Below are positions 50,527 to 59,889 of a stretch of 64,000 bases of DNA, in pieces. Source of the stretch: Povalibacter uvarum. GTDB taxonomy: Bacteria > Pseudomonadota > Gammaproteobacteria > Steroidobacterales > Steroidobacteraceae. The notes under the pieces are model-generated. The model was not told where the DNA came from, did not search any database, and was given only the letters and a program-made list of their open reading frames with translations. The stretch covers positions 806,001 to 870,000 of the forward strand of contig NZ_JACHHZ010000002.1 of the NCBI RefSeq assembly GCF_014202975.1, written 5' to 3'. The number at the start of each line of letters is the position of its first letter. Position 1 is the stretch's first letter. Made by a program: the position numbers and the translations under genes.

Positions 50527-51219
50527 ATGATGACGCTTCACAGGACGATCCGTCTTGCTCTGGGACTGAGCCTCGCAATGGCCCTTTCCACGGCAGCAAC
50601 AGCACAAGAGGCCAATTGGTACGTCGGCATCCAGGGCGGGCAGTCGAAGGCCGACCTGGACCAGGACGAGTTCGACGCTCTCACCGTCGACGTCTTCTCG
50701 CAGTTCGGCAACTTTGTCGGCGGCGACTCGTCGCTCGATGACGGCGACACCACCTGGTCGATCTTCGGCGGCTTCCGTGTCAATCAATACATCGCGTTCG
50801 AGGCCGGGTACCTCGATCTCGGATCGCCGAGCTATCGCGCGGACGTGAGCTTCGAGCCGTTCGGCGTGCCGCCGGCCATCGATGCGTTCATGGATATCGA
50901 GTTCAATGCGACGGGATTCACGACCGCGTTCATCGGCAGCCTGCCGCTCGGCGAGATGTTCGACCTCCATGGTCGTCTCGGCATCTTCTTCTCCGAGACC
51001 GAGTTGAAGCTTCGCGTCGGCGATGACCAGGGCAGCGAGGGAGACAAGCTCTCCGGCGACGACACTGACATCTTCTACGGCGCCGGCGCGGCGATGCACT
51101 TCGGCCCGAGCTGGTCGGTGAGTCTCGACTATCAGCTCTACAAGGATGTGGGCAACGAAGACGAGACGGGCGAAACGGACGTGGATTCGGTCACGCTCGC
51201 AGCGATCTATCGCTTCTGA
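50527..51219 (+). CDS. Outer-membrane beta-barrel protein (OmpA/OprF N-terminal-like barrel)
   Basis: A 230-residue exported protein from ATG 50527 (GGGAGAGGG upstream). A signal peptide ends near TAATAQ (about residue 27). Alternating strands follow (NWYVGIQGGQSK, TTWSIFGGFRVNQYIAFEAG), and the chain ends AAIYRF, the usual barrel-closing aromatic. The chain is acidic with Asp-rich loops. It resembles porin-family opacity-like barrels; function unknown. A strong hairpin follows. Confidence 0.8.
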   Translation: MMTLHRTIRLALGLSLAMALSTAATAQEANWYVGIQGGQSKADLDQDEFDALTVDVFSQFGNFVGGDSSLDDGDTTWSIFGGFRVNQYIAFEAGYLDLGSPSYRADVSFEPFGVPPAIDAFMDIEFNATGFTTAFIGSLPLGEMFDLHGRLGIFFSETELKLRVGDDQGSEGDKLSGDDTDIFYGAGAAMHFGPSWSVSLDYQLYKDVGNEDETGETDVDSVTLAAIYRF

Positions 51220-51226
51220 CCGGGAA

Positions 51227-51260
51227 CAGCGGCGGAGTTCTCGAGCGGATTCCGCCGCTG
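51227..51260. terminator. Hairpin between beta-barrel gene and GFA gene
   Basis: Perfect 10-bp stem CAGCGGCGGA (51227-51236) and TCCGCCGCTG (51251-51260), between convergent genes. T-tract absent. Likely a bidirectional transcription end. Confidence 0.65.
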
Positions 51261-51271
51261 CATCCGGGCGT

Positions 51272-52144
51272 TCAGAACATCACGTCCCTCACGCGATCCA
51301 TCGGCGGCATCGCGTCGAACTGCTCCAGGCCATCGCGAATGTCGAACCACGCGGCCTTCGAGCTCACATAAATGTTGATTCCCGGCTTGAGCGGCAGAGG
51401 CGTATCGAGCGCGCCGGCTGGAACGATATAGCGTTTGATCGGCGCAAACGCGGCGGGAAGCTTGCTGCCGCAGTCAGTGCAGAAGCTCGTCGTGAAGATC
51501 TGCGCGTCCGGGACTTTGTACGAGCGAATCTTCTGCGCACCGCGCGTCCAGCGGAGGTGCTCCAATCGGACGAAGAAGTTCGTCCCATGCGCGGCGCCGC
51601 GGCTCTTGCGGCATCTCGAACAGTGACAGTTCACCAGGTTGCGCGGCTGCTCATCGATCTCGAAAGCGACCGCACCGCAAAGACAACTGCCGTGCAGTGT
51701 CGGGTCCGTCGTTTCGGCGGCAGGATTATGGGGAGCCGAGACTGCCTGGCCGTAGCCGGGCGGATACTCATCGAAGCGCCGCAGGTCGTCGTGGATCTCG
51801 CACATCGGCGACTTGGAGCTGACGAAGATGTGCGCTCTGGGCCTCGCGTCGAGATCATCGGCCAGCGTGCCGGCGGGACAGATCGCCACTTCGCCAGAGA
51901 CATCAGGCAACACCGAACCGCAATGCGCGCAGAAGGGCCGCTCGAAGGTTGCGGAAGAACGATAGTGAACGACAGCGTCCTCGCCCTGCAGCCAACGAAA
52001 GTTGCTGCGCTCCACGCCGACTGTCGTGCCGAACAACGAACCATGGTGCTTGCGGCACATGGAGCAGTGGCAGTGAGTCATCCATTTATAGGGGCCGGCG
52101 ATCTCGTAACGAACCGCGCCGCACAGACAGGAGCCGGTAGTCAT
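51272..52144 (-). CDS. Protein with two tandem GFA/CENP-V domains
   Basis: A 290-residue protein with two complete GFA-family zinc domains. Domain 1 starts GSCLCGAVRYEIAG with HCHCSMCRKHHGSLFG and FCAHCGSVLP. Domain 2 starts GSCLCGAVAFEID with NCHCSRCRKSRGAAHG and FCTDCGSKLP. Most GFA proteins have one domain (about 130 aa), so this is an internal duplication. The family was linked to glutathione-dependent formaldehyde handling, but that role is doubtful for many members. fghA lies 1.8 kb away. Confidence 0.88.
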   Translation of the reverse strand: MTTGSCLCGAVRYEIAGPYKWMTHCHCSMCRKHHGSLFGTTVGVERSNFRWLQGEDAVVHYRSSATFERPFCAHCGSVLPDVSGEVAICPAGTLADDLDARPRAHIFVSSKSPMCEIHDDLRRFDEYPPGYGQAVSAPHNPAAETTDPTLHGSCLCGAVAFEIDEQPRNLVNCHCSRCRKSRGAAHGTNFFVRLEHLRWTRGAQKIRSYKVPDAQIFTTSFCTDCGSKLPAAFAPIKRYIVPAGALDTPLPLKPGINIYVSSKAAWFDIRDGLEQFDAMPPMDRVRDVMF

Positions 52145-52242
52145 GCATATCCCCCTTTTTCGCTGATCTGATCTGATGGGACCGGAACATCCTCGTCATG
52201 AGGATGTGGCATCCTGCCACCAGTCACTGCGGGAGGCGACCC

Positions 52243-53823
52243 GTGTCACGCAAGAATGCCCACAAGAACGCTCAATGGAGTCGTCGAGATCTGCTAGGCG
52301 GCCTGGGTGCGACCCTCGCGCTCACGAGCATTCCTGCGCGGCTGCTGCATGCCGCAGACTCGCTACGCTTTCGCGACAGCCCTTTCACGTTGGGCGTCGC
52401 GTCCGGGTATCCAACTTCGAGCTCCGTCGTCCTTTGGACGCGCCTTGCCCCGGCGCCGTTGCAGCCCGGCGCTGGACTGCCAGCGGACTCCGTCGTCCCA
52501 GTGACCTGGGAAGTGGCGACGGACGATCGCATGAAGCAGATCGTGCAGACCGGCGTCGACTATGCGACGAGCGAATGGGCGCACTCGATTCACGCCGAGC
52601 CTTCACAGCTCGAGCCCGGCCGGGACTACTGGTATCGATTCACCGCCGGCGGAGTGCGCAGCCCGATCGGACATACTCGCACTGCACCGCGCGGCGACGC
52701 TGACAACACAAAGTTGCGCATCGCCGTTGCGTCCTGCCAGCAGTACGAACACGGCTACTACGTTGCGTATCGTCACATGCTCGATGACGACCTCGATCTG
52801 GTCGTGCATGTCGGCGACTACATCTACGAAGGCAGCTGGGGAAAGAATCGCATCCGCCATCACAATGCGCCGGAAGCGATCACGGCCGATGATTACCGGA
52901 TTCGCCATGCGCTGTATCGCGGCGAGAAGGAGCTGCAGGATGCTCATGCCGCATGCCCATGGCTGGTGACCTGGGACGATCACGAAGTGGAGAACGACTA
53001 CGCCGGCTCGGTTTCCGAGGACGACGATGAGCCGCAGTGGTTCCTCGCGCGCCGCGCCGCGGCCTATCGCGCTTACTACGAGCACATGCCATTGCCTCGT
53101 CGCGCTGCTCCGTTTGGCTCGGACATGCGATTGTTCGCGCAGCGCAGCTTCGGTCAACTCGCGAATGTAGTGATGCTGGATTCGCGGCAGTATCGCTCGC
53201 CGCTCGCATGCACCGCGCCAGCGAGGCGGAATTCCCGCTCGGTGAATTGCCCCGAACTGCATGAAGACTCCCGGACGAAGCTCGGTGTCGTCCAAGAGCA
53301 CTGGGCCAGGTATCAGATGGCTTCGAGCCGCACGCGCTGGAACGTCTTCGCTCAGGGCACAGTGATGGCCTACGTCGACGAACAGCAGGGACCCGGCGAG
53401 CTGTTCTGGAACGACGGCTGGAACGGCTATCCGGCGGCACGCAAGCGCCTGATGGAATCGATCGCGCAGACGCAAGTGAGCAATCCGGTGCTTCTCGGCG
53501 GCGACATTCATTCCTTCATCGCCGCGAACCATCATCGGGTACCGGCGGATCGAACCTCTCCCGTGACAGCCAGCGAGTTCGTAACGACATCGATCACGTC
53601 AGAGGCGATCTCCCAGGCATCGCTCGATGCGCGCCGGCCCGAGAATCCCAATCTCGTATTCGCCAACAGCGAAAGGCGCGGCTACCTGCTGCTCGACCTT
53701 TCGCGCGAGCGGCTGCGCGCGGATCTCATCACCATGAATTCCGTGACGGATCGCAATGCGGGCCGCTCGACGCAGGCCTCCTTCGTCGTGGAGAACGGGC
53801 AGGCGGGGATCAAAGAGGCTTGA
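52243..53823 (+). CDS. phoD: Alkaline phosphatase D (PhoD-like), Tat-exported
   Basis: Metallophosphoesterase/phosphodiesterase, 526 residues from GTG 52243 with GGGAGG upstream. The twin-arginine signal is SRRDLLGGLGATLALTSI. A PhoD N-terminal domain (FTLGVASGYPTSSSVVLWTR) precedes the catalytic domain with RIAVASCQQYEHGYYVAYRH, DLVVHVGDYIYEG, VTWDDHEVENDYAG and LLGGDIHSF. Export as a folded metalloenzyme to the periplasm is expected. No Pho box is obvious upstream. Confidence 0.92.
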   Translation: MSRKNAHKNAQWSRRDLLGGLGATLALTSIPARLLHAADSLRFRDSPFTLGVASGYPTSSSVVLWTRLAPAPLQPGAGLPADSVVPVTWEVATDDRMKQIVQTGVDYATSEWAHSIHAEPSQLEPGRDYWYRFTAGGVRSPIGHTRTAPRGDADNTKLRIAVASCQQYEHGYYVAYRHMLDDDLDLVVHVGDYIYEGSWGKNRIRHHNAPEAITADDYRIRHALYRGEKELQDAHAACPWLVTWDDHEVENDYAGSVSEDDDEPQWFLARRAAAYRAYYEHMPLPRRAAPFGSDMRLFAQRSFGQLANVVMLDSRQYRSPLACTAPARRNSRSVNCPELHEDSRTKLGVVQEHWARYQMASSRTRWNVFAQGTVMAYVDEQQGPGELFWNDGWNGYPAARKRLMESIAQTQVSNPVLLGGDIHSFIAANHHRVPADRTSPVTASEFVTTSITSEAISQASLDARRPENPNLVFANSERRGYLLLDLSRERLRADLITMNSVTDRNAGRSTQASFVVENGQAGIKEA

Positions 53824-53917
53824 GGCTCGAGCCCTCTTGCTCAGGGCAATCGCTGATCTCAGTGGACGCGGGAACCGGTATCCTTACGTCCCCGCCCGAC
53901 GCGTTCATTCTCTCGCC

Positions 53918-54754
53918 ATGACCCTGACCAAGATCTCCGAGCACCGCTGCTTCGACGGCACGCAGGTCTTTTACTCCCACGAGTCCGTCGAATGTCGGAC
54001 GGAGATGCGCTTCTCGGTCTTCGTGCCGCCGCAGGCGCAGAGTCAGCCGGTGCCTGTTCTCTACTACCTCGCGGGTCTCACGTGTACCGAAGAGACTTTC
54101 ATGATCAAGGCAGGCGCGCAGCGCGTGGCCGCGCAGCTCGGTCTCATGCTGGTGGCACCCGACACGAGTCCGCGCAAAGCCAGGTTGCCGGGCGACGATG
54201 CGAGTTGGGATTTCGGCCTCGGCGCCGGCTTCTATGTCGATGCGACTGCAGCGCCATGGTCGCAGCACTACCGGATGTACAGCTACGTGACGCGCGAACT
54301 GCCGGAAGTCATCGCGTCGCTCGGGAAATCCCGCGCCGATCGTCAGGGAATCTTCGGTCATTCGATGGGAGGTCACGGAGCACTGGTCTGCGCGCTGCGC
54401 AATCCGGACCAGTATCGGTCGGTCTCCGCGTTTGCGCCGATCGCGGCGCCGATGCAATGCCCGTGGGGCCAGAAGGCATTCACCGGATATCTCGGTGCCG
54501 ACCACGGAGCATGGTCGCAATACGATGCCAGCGCGCTCGTCGCAAGGCAGCGCTATGAAAGGCCGATCCTCGTCGACCAGGGTACTGCCGACAAATTTCT
54601 CACGGAGCAGTTGAAACCCGAGTTGCTCGAAGCGGCATGCCGTCAGTCGGGTACGACCCTGCGGCTGCGGCACCAGGCCGGCTACGATCACGGTTACTAC
54701 TTCATCTCGACGTTCATGGAAGATCATCTGCGGCATCATGCGCAGCATCTGTGA
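53918..54754 (+). CDS. fghA: S-formylglutathione hydrolase
   Basis: Serine esterase that hydrolyses S-formylglutathione to formate and glutathione. From ATG 53918 it is 278 residues, the usual length. The nucleophile is Ser149 in GHSMGGHGA, the acid is in ILVDQGTADKFL, and His is in YDHGYYF. PVLYYLAGLTCTEETFMIKA is a family hallmark. The glutathione-dependent formaldehyde dehydrogenase gene that normally accompanies it is not in the window. Confidence 0.94.
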   Translation: MTLTKISEHRCFDGTQVFYSHESVECRTEMRFSVFVPPQAQSQPVPVLYYLAGLTCTEETFMIKAGAQRVAAQLGLMLVAPDTSPRKARLPGDDASWDFGLGAGFYVDATAAPWSQHYRMYSYVTRELPEVIASLGKSRADRQGIFGHSMGGHGALVCALRNPDQYRSVSAFAPIAAPMQCPWGQKAFTGYLGADHGAWSQYDASALVARQRYERPILVDQGTADKFLTEQLKPELLEAACRQSGTTLRLRHQAGYDHGYYFISTFMEDHLRHHAQHL

Positions 54755-54775
54755 GTACCGGTTGCGGACCTCTCC

Positions 54776-55969
54776 ATGACTGAGGCACGCCCTTCCCGCG
54801 TGCCAGGCTGGCTGGTGCTCGTCGGCGCAATGTCGGCGATCGGTCCGTTCACGATCGACATGTATCTGCCGGGCTTTCCGGCGATCGAGCGCGAGCTGGC
54901 CGAAGACGGCGTCGAGCGCACGATGGCGGCGTATCTCGTGGGCATCACCGTCGGCCAGCTGATCTATGGTCCGATCAGCGATCGTTTCGGGCGCAAGCCG
55001 CCGCTGTACTTCGGCTTCGTGCTCTACGCGCTCGGCGCGATCGGCTGCGCACTCGCAACGAGCATGACCATGCTGATCGTTCTACGCGTGCTGCAGGCAC
55101 TGGGTGCCTGCGCGGGCCTCGTCATCGGAAGAGCGATCGTGCGCGATCGCTGCCAGCCGCACGAAGCGGCACGAGCCTTCGCGACGCTCATGGCGATCAT
55201 TGCGCTCGGTCCCATTCTCGCGCCGATTCTAGGCGGCTGGGTCGTGAGCGCGACCGGATGGCGCGGCGTATTCGTGTTTCAGGCGGTGCTCGGCGCGTCG
55301 ATGCTGATTGCGATGCATGTACTGCTGAAGGAGTCGCGGCCCACCACAGCGATCGCAACGCTGCATCCGGGTGAGATCGCGCGTCGCTATTGGCACCTGG
55401 CTCGCGATCCCGGGCTCGTCGGCTACTCGATGGTCGCCGGCTTCGGCATGGGCGTGATGTTCTGCTACGTCACCGGCTCGCCGATCGTCATGTCGCAGGC
55501 ATTTCAACTGACGCCCGACGAATTCGGGTGGATGCTGGGTCTGAACGGACTCGCATTCATGGCGGCGAGCCGTCTCAACGTGATGGCGCTCAATCGGCGC
55601 GGTCCTGCTGAAGTGCTCAACGAAGCGGTGGTCTGGCCCGTCGTCGTAGGAACCGTGTTCTTTCTGCTCGCGCTGCTGTTGTCGTTGCCGCTCTGGGGCG
55701 TGATCGTCGCGCAGCTTCTCTATTTCGTGAGCACGGCGAGAATCATGCCGCATACCAGTGCGCTTGCTCTCGCGCCGTACGGACAAGAGGCGGGAATCGC
55801 GTCGGCCTTGATGGGATCGCTGCAGTCCTTCGTCGCCACGCTCGCGGGCATTGCCGTCGCTGTCTTCAACGACGGCACCCTGCACACGCTGGCGCTGCTG
55901 ATGCTCGGCGGCTCAATCCTGAGCTTTGGCAGTTATCGCTGGGCGAAATGGGTGGCAGGCCGGAACTAG
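54776..55969 (+). CDS. Bcr/CflA family multidrug efflux MFS transporter
   Basis: Drug:proton antiporter with 12 predicted helices, 397 residues. Family marks are SAIGPFTIDMYLPGFPAIER in helix 1, the loop GPISDRFGRKPPLYFG, and motif C-like LGPILAPILGGWVV. Bcr/CflA proteins export bicyclomycin, sulfonamides or cysteine. It starts 21 bp after fghA, probably in one transcript, though no functional link is obvious. Confidence 0.9.
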   Translation: MTEARPSRVPGWLVLVGAMSAIGPFTIDMYLPGFPAIERELAEDGVERTMAAYLVGITVGQLIYGPISDRFGRKPPLYFGFVLYALGAIGCALATSMTMLIVLRVLQALGACAGLVIGRAIVRDRCQPHEAARAFATLMAIIALGPILAPILGGWVVSATGWRGVFVFQAVLGASMLIAMHVLLKESRPTTAIATLHPGEIARRYWHLARDPGLVGYSMVAGFGMGVMFCYVTGSPIVMSQAFQLTPDEFGWMLGLNGLAFMAASRLNVMALNRRGPAEVLNEAVVWPVVVGTVFFLLALLLSLPLWGVIVAQLLYFVSTARIMPHTSALALAPYGQEAGIASALMGSLQSFVATLAGIAVAVFNDGTLHTLALLMLGGSILSFGSYRWAKWVAGRN

Positions 55970-56027
55970 GAGCTTGACACGAAGGTCACGCAGCCCACGG
56001 AACTCCGTGTGCAACTCCGACTTCTTT

Positions 56028-56459
56028 CTAAGTCCAGCCAGCCAGCCGCGTCTCCATCGTGATGTCGGCTTTGAGAACGCGCGACACCGGGCATCCGGCC
56101 TTAGCGGCTTCCGCGAACTTCTGGAACTCCGGCGGCGTCATGTTCGGGATCTTCGCGCGCACCTTGAGATGCACGGCGGTGATCGTGAATCCCGCATCCG
56201 TCTTGAGCAGCGTGACCGCCGCTTCGGTTTCGATGGACTCCGGCGTCTTGCCTTCGTTGCCCAGCTGCGCTGACAGCGCCATCGAGAAGCACCCAGCGTG
56301 CGCCGCCGCGATGAGCTCCTCCGGATTCGTGCCCTTGCCGTCCTCGAACCGGGTGCTGAACGAATACTGCGTATTCTCGAGCACGCCGCTCTCCGTCGAG
56401 ATCGATCCCTTGCCGTCTTTCAGACCGCCGTTCCAGACTGCCGTCGCTGTGCGTTTCAT
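56028..56459 (-). CDS. osmC: OsmC-type peroxiredoxin
   Basis: Thiol peroxidase for organic hydroperoxides, 143 residues. The two redox Cys are in AHAGCFSMAL (about 57) and KAGCPVSRVL (about 122). GTNPEELIAAAHAG and the start MKRTATAVWNGGLKDGKG match OsmC rather than Ohr. A second OsmC-family gene lies 66 bp upstream on the same strand. Confidence 0.92.
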   Translation of the reverse strand: MKRTATAVWNGGLKDGKGSISTESGVLENTQYSFSTRFEDGKGTNPEELIAAAHAGCFSMALSAQLGNEGKTPESIETEAAVTLLKTDAGFTITAVHLKVRAKIPNMTPPEFQKFAEAAKAGCPVSRVLKADITMETRLAGWT

Positions 56460-56525
56460 GTGAGTACCTCTGTTGGAAACGGAATCAGGAGGAAGAGTTT
56501 CACACGGGGTGTGGAACTCCGATGC

Positions 56526-56942
56526 TCATGCCTCGCGGACTTCGATGGTATGCGTCAGTGTTGCGGTCTTGCCGAACATCGCGGACGCGGAGCAGTATTT
56601 TTCTTCCGAAAGCTTCACGGCGCGTTCGACCTTCCTCGGATCGAGATTGCGGCCGGTCACGACGTAGTGCATGCGCACGTTGACGAACACTTTCGGATCG
56701 GTCTCGGCGCGATCGCCATCGAGCTCGACGACGCAGTCGGTGACATCTTCACGGCCGCGCCGCAGGATCAGCATCACATCGAACGCCGAACAGCCGCCGA
56801 GTCCGAGCAGCATCATTTCCATCGGCCGAAAACCCATGTTGCGGCCACCCGCATCCGGCGCGCCGTCGATCACGGCGGAGTGGCCCGAGCCGGACTCGCC
56901 GACGAACATGACGTCCTGGATCCATTTGATACGTGCTTTCAT
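56526..56942 (-). CDS. OsmC family protein (YhfA-like)
   Basis: A 138-residue OsmC-fold protein of the YhfA-like branch. It has GFRPMEMMLLGLGGCSAFDV with one redox-type Cys and KYCSASAMFGKTATLTHTIE with the second. It differs from the neighbouring OsmC in the N-terminus (MKARIKWIQDVMFVGESGSG). Hydroperoxide reduction is plausible, but the substrate of this branch is unknown. The gabD gene ends at its downstream side, the OsmC gene follows. Confidence 0.87.
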   Translation of the reverse strand: MKARIKWIQDVMFVGESGSGHSAVIDGAPDAGGRNMGFRPMEMMLLGLGGCSAFDVMLILRRGREDVTDCVVELDGDRAETDPKVFVNVRMHYVVTGRNLDPRKVERAVKLSEEKYCSASAMFGKTATLTHTIEVREA

Positions 56943-56960
56943 GGGGAAGCTGAGTCGCTG

Positions 56961-58439
56961 TCAAATTCCGCCAAAGCACAAATATTTGATCTCCATATAC
57001 TCCTCCAGCCCGTATTTCGATCCTTCGCGCCCGATGCCGCTTTCCTTCACTCCGCCGAAGGGCGCCACTTCCGTCGAGATGATGCCTTCGTTGATGCCGA
57101 CGATGCCGCTCTCGAGGGCTTCGGCGACACGCCATACGCGCTGGATGTTGCGGCTGTAGAAGTAACTGGCGAGACCGAACTCGGTCGCGTTCGCGAGGCG
57201 GATCACTTCGTCGTCGCTGTCGAACTTCATCAGCGGCGCGACCGGGCCGAACGTTTCTTCGCGCATCGCGAGCATGTCGGCTGTGACGCCGGTGAGCACG
57301 GTCGGAACGTAGAACGTACCGGGGCCTTCGACGCGCTTGCCGCCGAACAGGACTTTCGCGCCCTTGCCGACGGCGTCGGCAACGTGCTCCTCGACTTTCT
57401 TCACTGCCTTCTCTTCGATCAGCGGGCCGATCTTCGTGTCCTTGTCGAGGCCGTCGCCGATCTTCATCGCCTTCACGGTTTCAGCGAGCTTTTCGGCGAA
57501 GCGATCGTAGACGCCGCCCTGGACGTAGATGCGGTTGGCGCAAACGCAGGTCTGGCCGGCATTGCGGTACTTCGATGCCATGGCGCCCGCGACGGCCGCA
57601 TCGAGATCGGCGTCGTCGAACACGATGAAGGGCGCGTTGCCGCCGAGTTCCAGCGAGACCTTCGTGACGTTGGCGGAGCACTGCGACATGAGCAGCTTGC
57701 CGACGCCAGTGGAGCCCGTGAAGCTGAGCTTGCGCACGATCGGGTTGCCGGTCAGCTCGGCACCGATGGGTTTCGAATCGCCGGTCACGACCGAGACCAC
57801 ACCATCGGGAATACCGGCGCGCTGCGCTAGAACGCACATCGCCAGCGCCGAGTACGGAGTGAGTTCCGACGGCTTGATCACCATCGTGCAGCCAGCGGCG
57901 AGTGCGGGTCCGACCTTGCGCGCGATCATCGCGGCCGGGAAGTTCCACGGCGTGATCGCAGCAGTGACGCCGATCGGCTGCTTCAGCACGACGATGCGCT
58001 TGTCGCGGCCGTGACCTGGAATCACATCGCCGTAGGCACGCTTGCCTTCTTCACCGAACCACTCGATGAAGGAAGCGGCGTAAGCGATCTCGCCGCGGCT
58101 TTCGAAAAGCGGCTTGCCCTGTTCGACGGTCATCAGGATGGCGAGGTCTTCCTGGTTCGCCATCATGAGATCGAACCACTTGCGCAGGATCTGCGCGCGT
58201 TCTTTCGCCGTGCGCGCACGCCAGTCCGGCAGCGCCTTGTTCGCGGCGTCGATCGCGCGACGAGTCGCATCGGCGCCGAGATTCGGCACGGTGCCGACCA
58301 GCTTGCCGTTCGCGGGATTGAAGACCTGCTTGACCTTGCCGTCCGGCGCATCTTCCCAACGGCCGGCGACGAACGCCTGCTGGCGAAACAGGGTCATGTC
58401 CTGCAGCGGCGGCTGCTGAGTCTGGGGAAGGGCTGCCAT
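56961..58439 (-). CDS. gabD: Succinate-semialdehyde dehydrogenase (NADP+)
   Basis: Aldehyde dehydrogenase that oxidises succinic semialdehyde to succinate. The 492-residue protein has PWNFPAAMIARKVGPALAAG, FTGSTGVGKLLM, the general base in LELGGNAPFIVF and the nucleophile in NAGQTCVCANRIYVQ. VAPFGGVKESGIGREGSKYG and the QxF-like C-terminus point to GabD. No gabT is in the window. Glutarate semialdehyde is an alternative substrate. Confidence 0.92.
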   Translation of the reverse strand: MAALPQTQQPPLQDMTLFRQQAFVAGRWEDAPDGKVKQVFNPANGKLVGTVPNLGADATRRAIDAANKALPDWRARTAKERAQILRKWFDLMMANQEDLAILMTVEQGKPLFESRGEIAYAASFIEWFGEEGKRAYGDVIPGHGRDKRIVVLKQPIGVTAAITPWNFPAAMIARKVGPALAAGCTMVIKPSELTPYSALAMCVLAQRAGIPDGVVSVVTGDSKPIGAELTGNPIVRKLSFTGSTGVGKLLMSQCSANVTKVSLELGGNAPFIVFDDADLDAAVAGAMASKYRNAGQTCVCANRIYVQGGVYDRFAEKLAETVKAMKIGDGLDKDTKIGPLIEEKAVKKVEEHVADAVGKGAKVLFGGKRVEGPGTFYVPTVLTGVTADMLAMREETFGPVAPLMKFDSDDEVIRLANATEFGLASYFYSRNIQRVWRVAEALESGIVGINEGIISTEVAPFGGVKESGIGREGSKYGLEEYMEIKYLCFGGI

Positions 58440-58586
58440 GGGAAGTCTCCGCGGGATCGGGGACGAGAGTCTAGGAACGGCCGACTACTCCGTCCAGCCT
58501 GTGAAGAGAGGATTTTCCACGGGGAACACGGGGTGCACGAGGGAGGAATTGGAACGACGCACTGGAGGCGTCTGACAACTCCGGTT

Positions 58587-59117
58587 TCAGTCATCCACGA
58601 GCTGCTGCCCCGGAAAGAGCGTCTCATTGAAGCCGAAGTTGCGCAGGTCGCGGATGCGCATCGGATAGAGGATTCCGAGCAGATGATCGACTTCGTGCTG
58701 TACGACGCGCGCGTGAAAGTCCGTCACCGTGCGGTCGATCGGCTTGCCGTACTGGTCGAACCCCCGATACCGCAGCTGCTTGTGACGTGGGACGAGTCCC
58801 CTCATGCCCGGAACCGACAGGCAGCCTTCCCAGCCATCCTCCATCGTGTCGCCGATGGGAGCGAGCTCGGGGTTGATGAGTACCGTGTAAGGCACTTCTT
58901 CGGCCTGCGGATAGCGAGGGTTCCTGCCCACGCCGAAGATGACCACCTGGAGCGACACACCGATCTGCGGTGCAGCGAGCCCGGCGCCGTTCAACGACGC
59001 CATCGTGTCATGCATGTCGACGAGCAGCGCATGCAGCTCGGGGGTGTCGAACTGCTGGACCGGCTGCGCGACCGACAGCAGCACGGGGTCACCCATCTTC
59101 AGAACGGGACGAATCAT
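58587..59117 (-). CDS. def: Peptide deformylase
   Basis: Removes the formyl group from nascent proteins. The 176-residue enzyme has all three metal-site motifs: [18 protein letters not shown] and QHEVDHL. It is not next to fmt or the dprA/topA genes, so it is probably a second deformylase paralogue (inference). Its ATG lies 7 bp from a perfect 33-bp heptad inverted repeat, and no purine-rich ribosome site is seen. Confidence 0.95.
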   Translation of the reverse strand: MIRPVLKMGDPVLLSVAQPVQQFDTPELHALLVDMHDTMASLNGAGLAAPQIGVSLQVVIFGVGRNPRYPQAEEVPYTVLINPELAPIGDTMEDGWEGCLSVPGMRGLVPRHKQLRYRGFDQYGKPIDRTVTDFHARVVQHEVDHLLGILYPMRIRDLRNFGFNETLFPGQQLVDD

Positions 59118-59123
59118 AAAGAA

Positions 59124-59279
59124 GAAGTAGATAGCGGATAGCGGATGGCGGATAGTTCGGAGACGGGAGGATTGTGTTGTTCGGCTTAATCGCCCGCAAG
59201 GCCGCGATCGAACTCCTCACTGAAGCTACTCGGCCACCTATTCACCACTATCCGCCATCCGCTATCCGCTATCTACTTC
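59124..59279. repeat. Heptad element 16 (def-mocA divergent region), 33-bp perfect stem
   Basis: The left arm 59124-59156 and right arm 59247-59279 are perfect inverted copies over 33 bp, made of GCGGATA/GCGGATG heptads with GAAGTAG at the outer edge. The loop is 90 nt. The left arm ends 7 bp from the def ATG and the right arm 1 bp from the mocA-like ATG. Both genes are therefore preceded by the same sequence, ending CTATCTACTTC. Confidence 0.93.
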
Positions 59280-59280
59280 C

Positions 59281-59889
59281 ATGTCTCTTCATGTTCTAGT
59301 TCTCGCTGCAGGGGCTTCGACCCGGCTCGGCCAGCCGAAGCAGTCGGTGAAGCTGGGTGGGCGGCCGGTTCTGCACGGCGTCGTCTCGGCGGCGGTGTCG
59401 CTGGCGGGGCATGCGGTGACCGTCGTCCTTGGCGCGCATGCCGCGGAATTGTCACGATTGCTGGCGCATTCTCCGGCTTCCGTGATCGTGAACCGGCACT
59501 GGGAAGAAGGGCTGGCGTCGTCCATCCGACATGGGATCGGTGCACTGCCGTCGGCCGCGGACGCGGTACTGATCCTGCTGGGCGATCAGGTCGCGGTGAC
59601 GGCGGATGATCTCAAGCGGCTGGCGGCGGCGTGGAAAGAGCAGGACGGGGTCATCGCGGCTGCGACCTACGACCAGCACGTCGGCGTCCCGGCCATCTTC
59701 CCGCGATTGTTCTTCAACGAGCTGGGCGATCTCAGGGGCGATCAAGGGGCGCGGCGCGTCATCGAACGCAACAACTTCCGTCTCGTGCGCGTGCCCATGC
59801 CGAATGCGGCCATCGATCTCGACACACCAGAAGACCTGGCAGCGCTGACGCTGCGTTTCAACAAAACAGAAGAGCACAAACTCCAATGA
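59281..59889 (+). CDS. MocA/MobA-like nucleotidyltransferase
   Basis: NTP-transferase of the molybdenum cofactor cytidylyltransferase group, 202 residues. The N-terminal LVLAAGASTRLGQPKQSVKL is the nucleotide-binding signature, and LILLGDQVAVTADDL carries the metal-binding Asp. HVGVPAIFPRLFFNELGDLR and DQGARRV also match the MocA group. A role in maturing a molybdenum hydroxylase is plausible, but no such enzyme is encoded here. A 24-aa membrane peptide gene overlaps its stop codon. Confidence 0.87.
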   Translation: MSLHVLVLAAGASTRLGQPKQSVKLGGRPVLHGVVSAAVSLAGHAVTVVLGAHAAELSRLLAHSPASVIVNRHWEEGLASSIRHGIGALPSAADAVLILLGDQVAVTADDLKRLAAAWKEQDGVIAAATYDQHVGVPAIFPRLFFNELGDLRGDQGARRVIERNNFRLVRVPMPNAAIDLDTPEDLAALTLRFNKTEEHKLQ

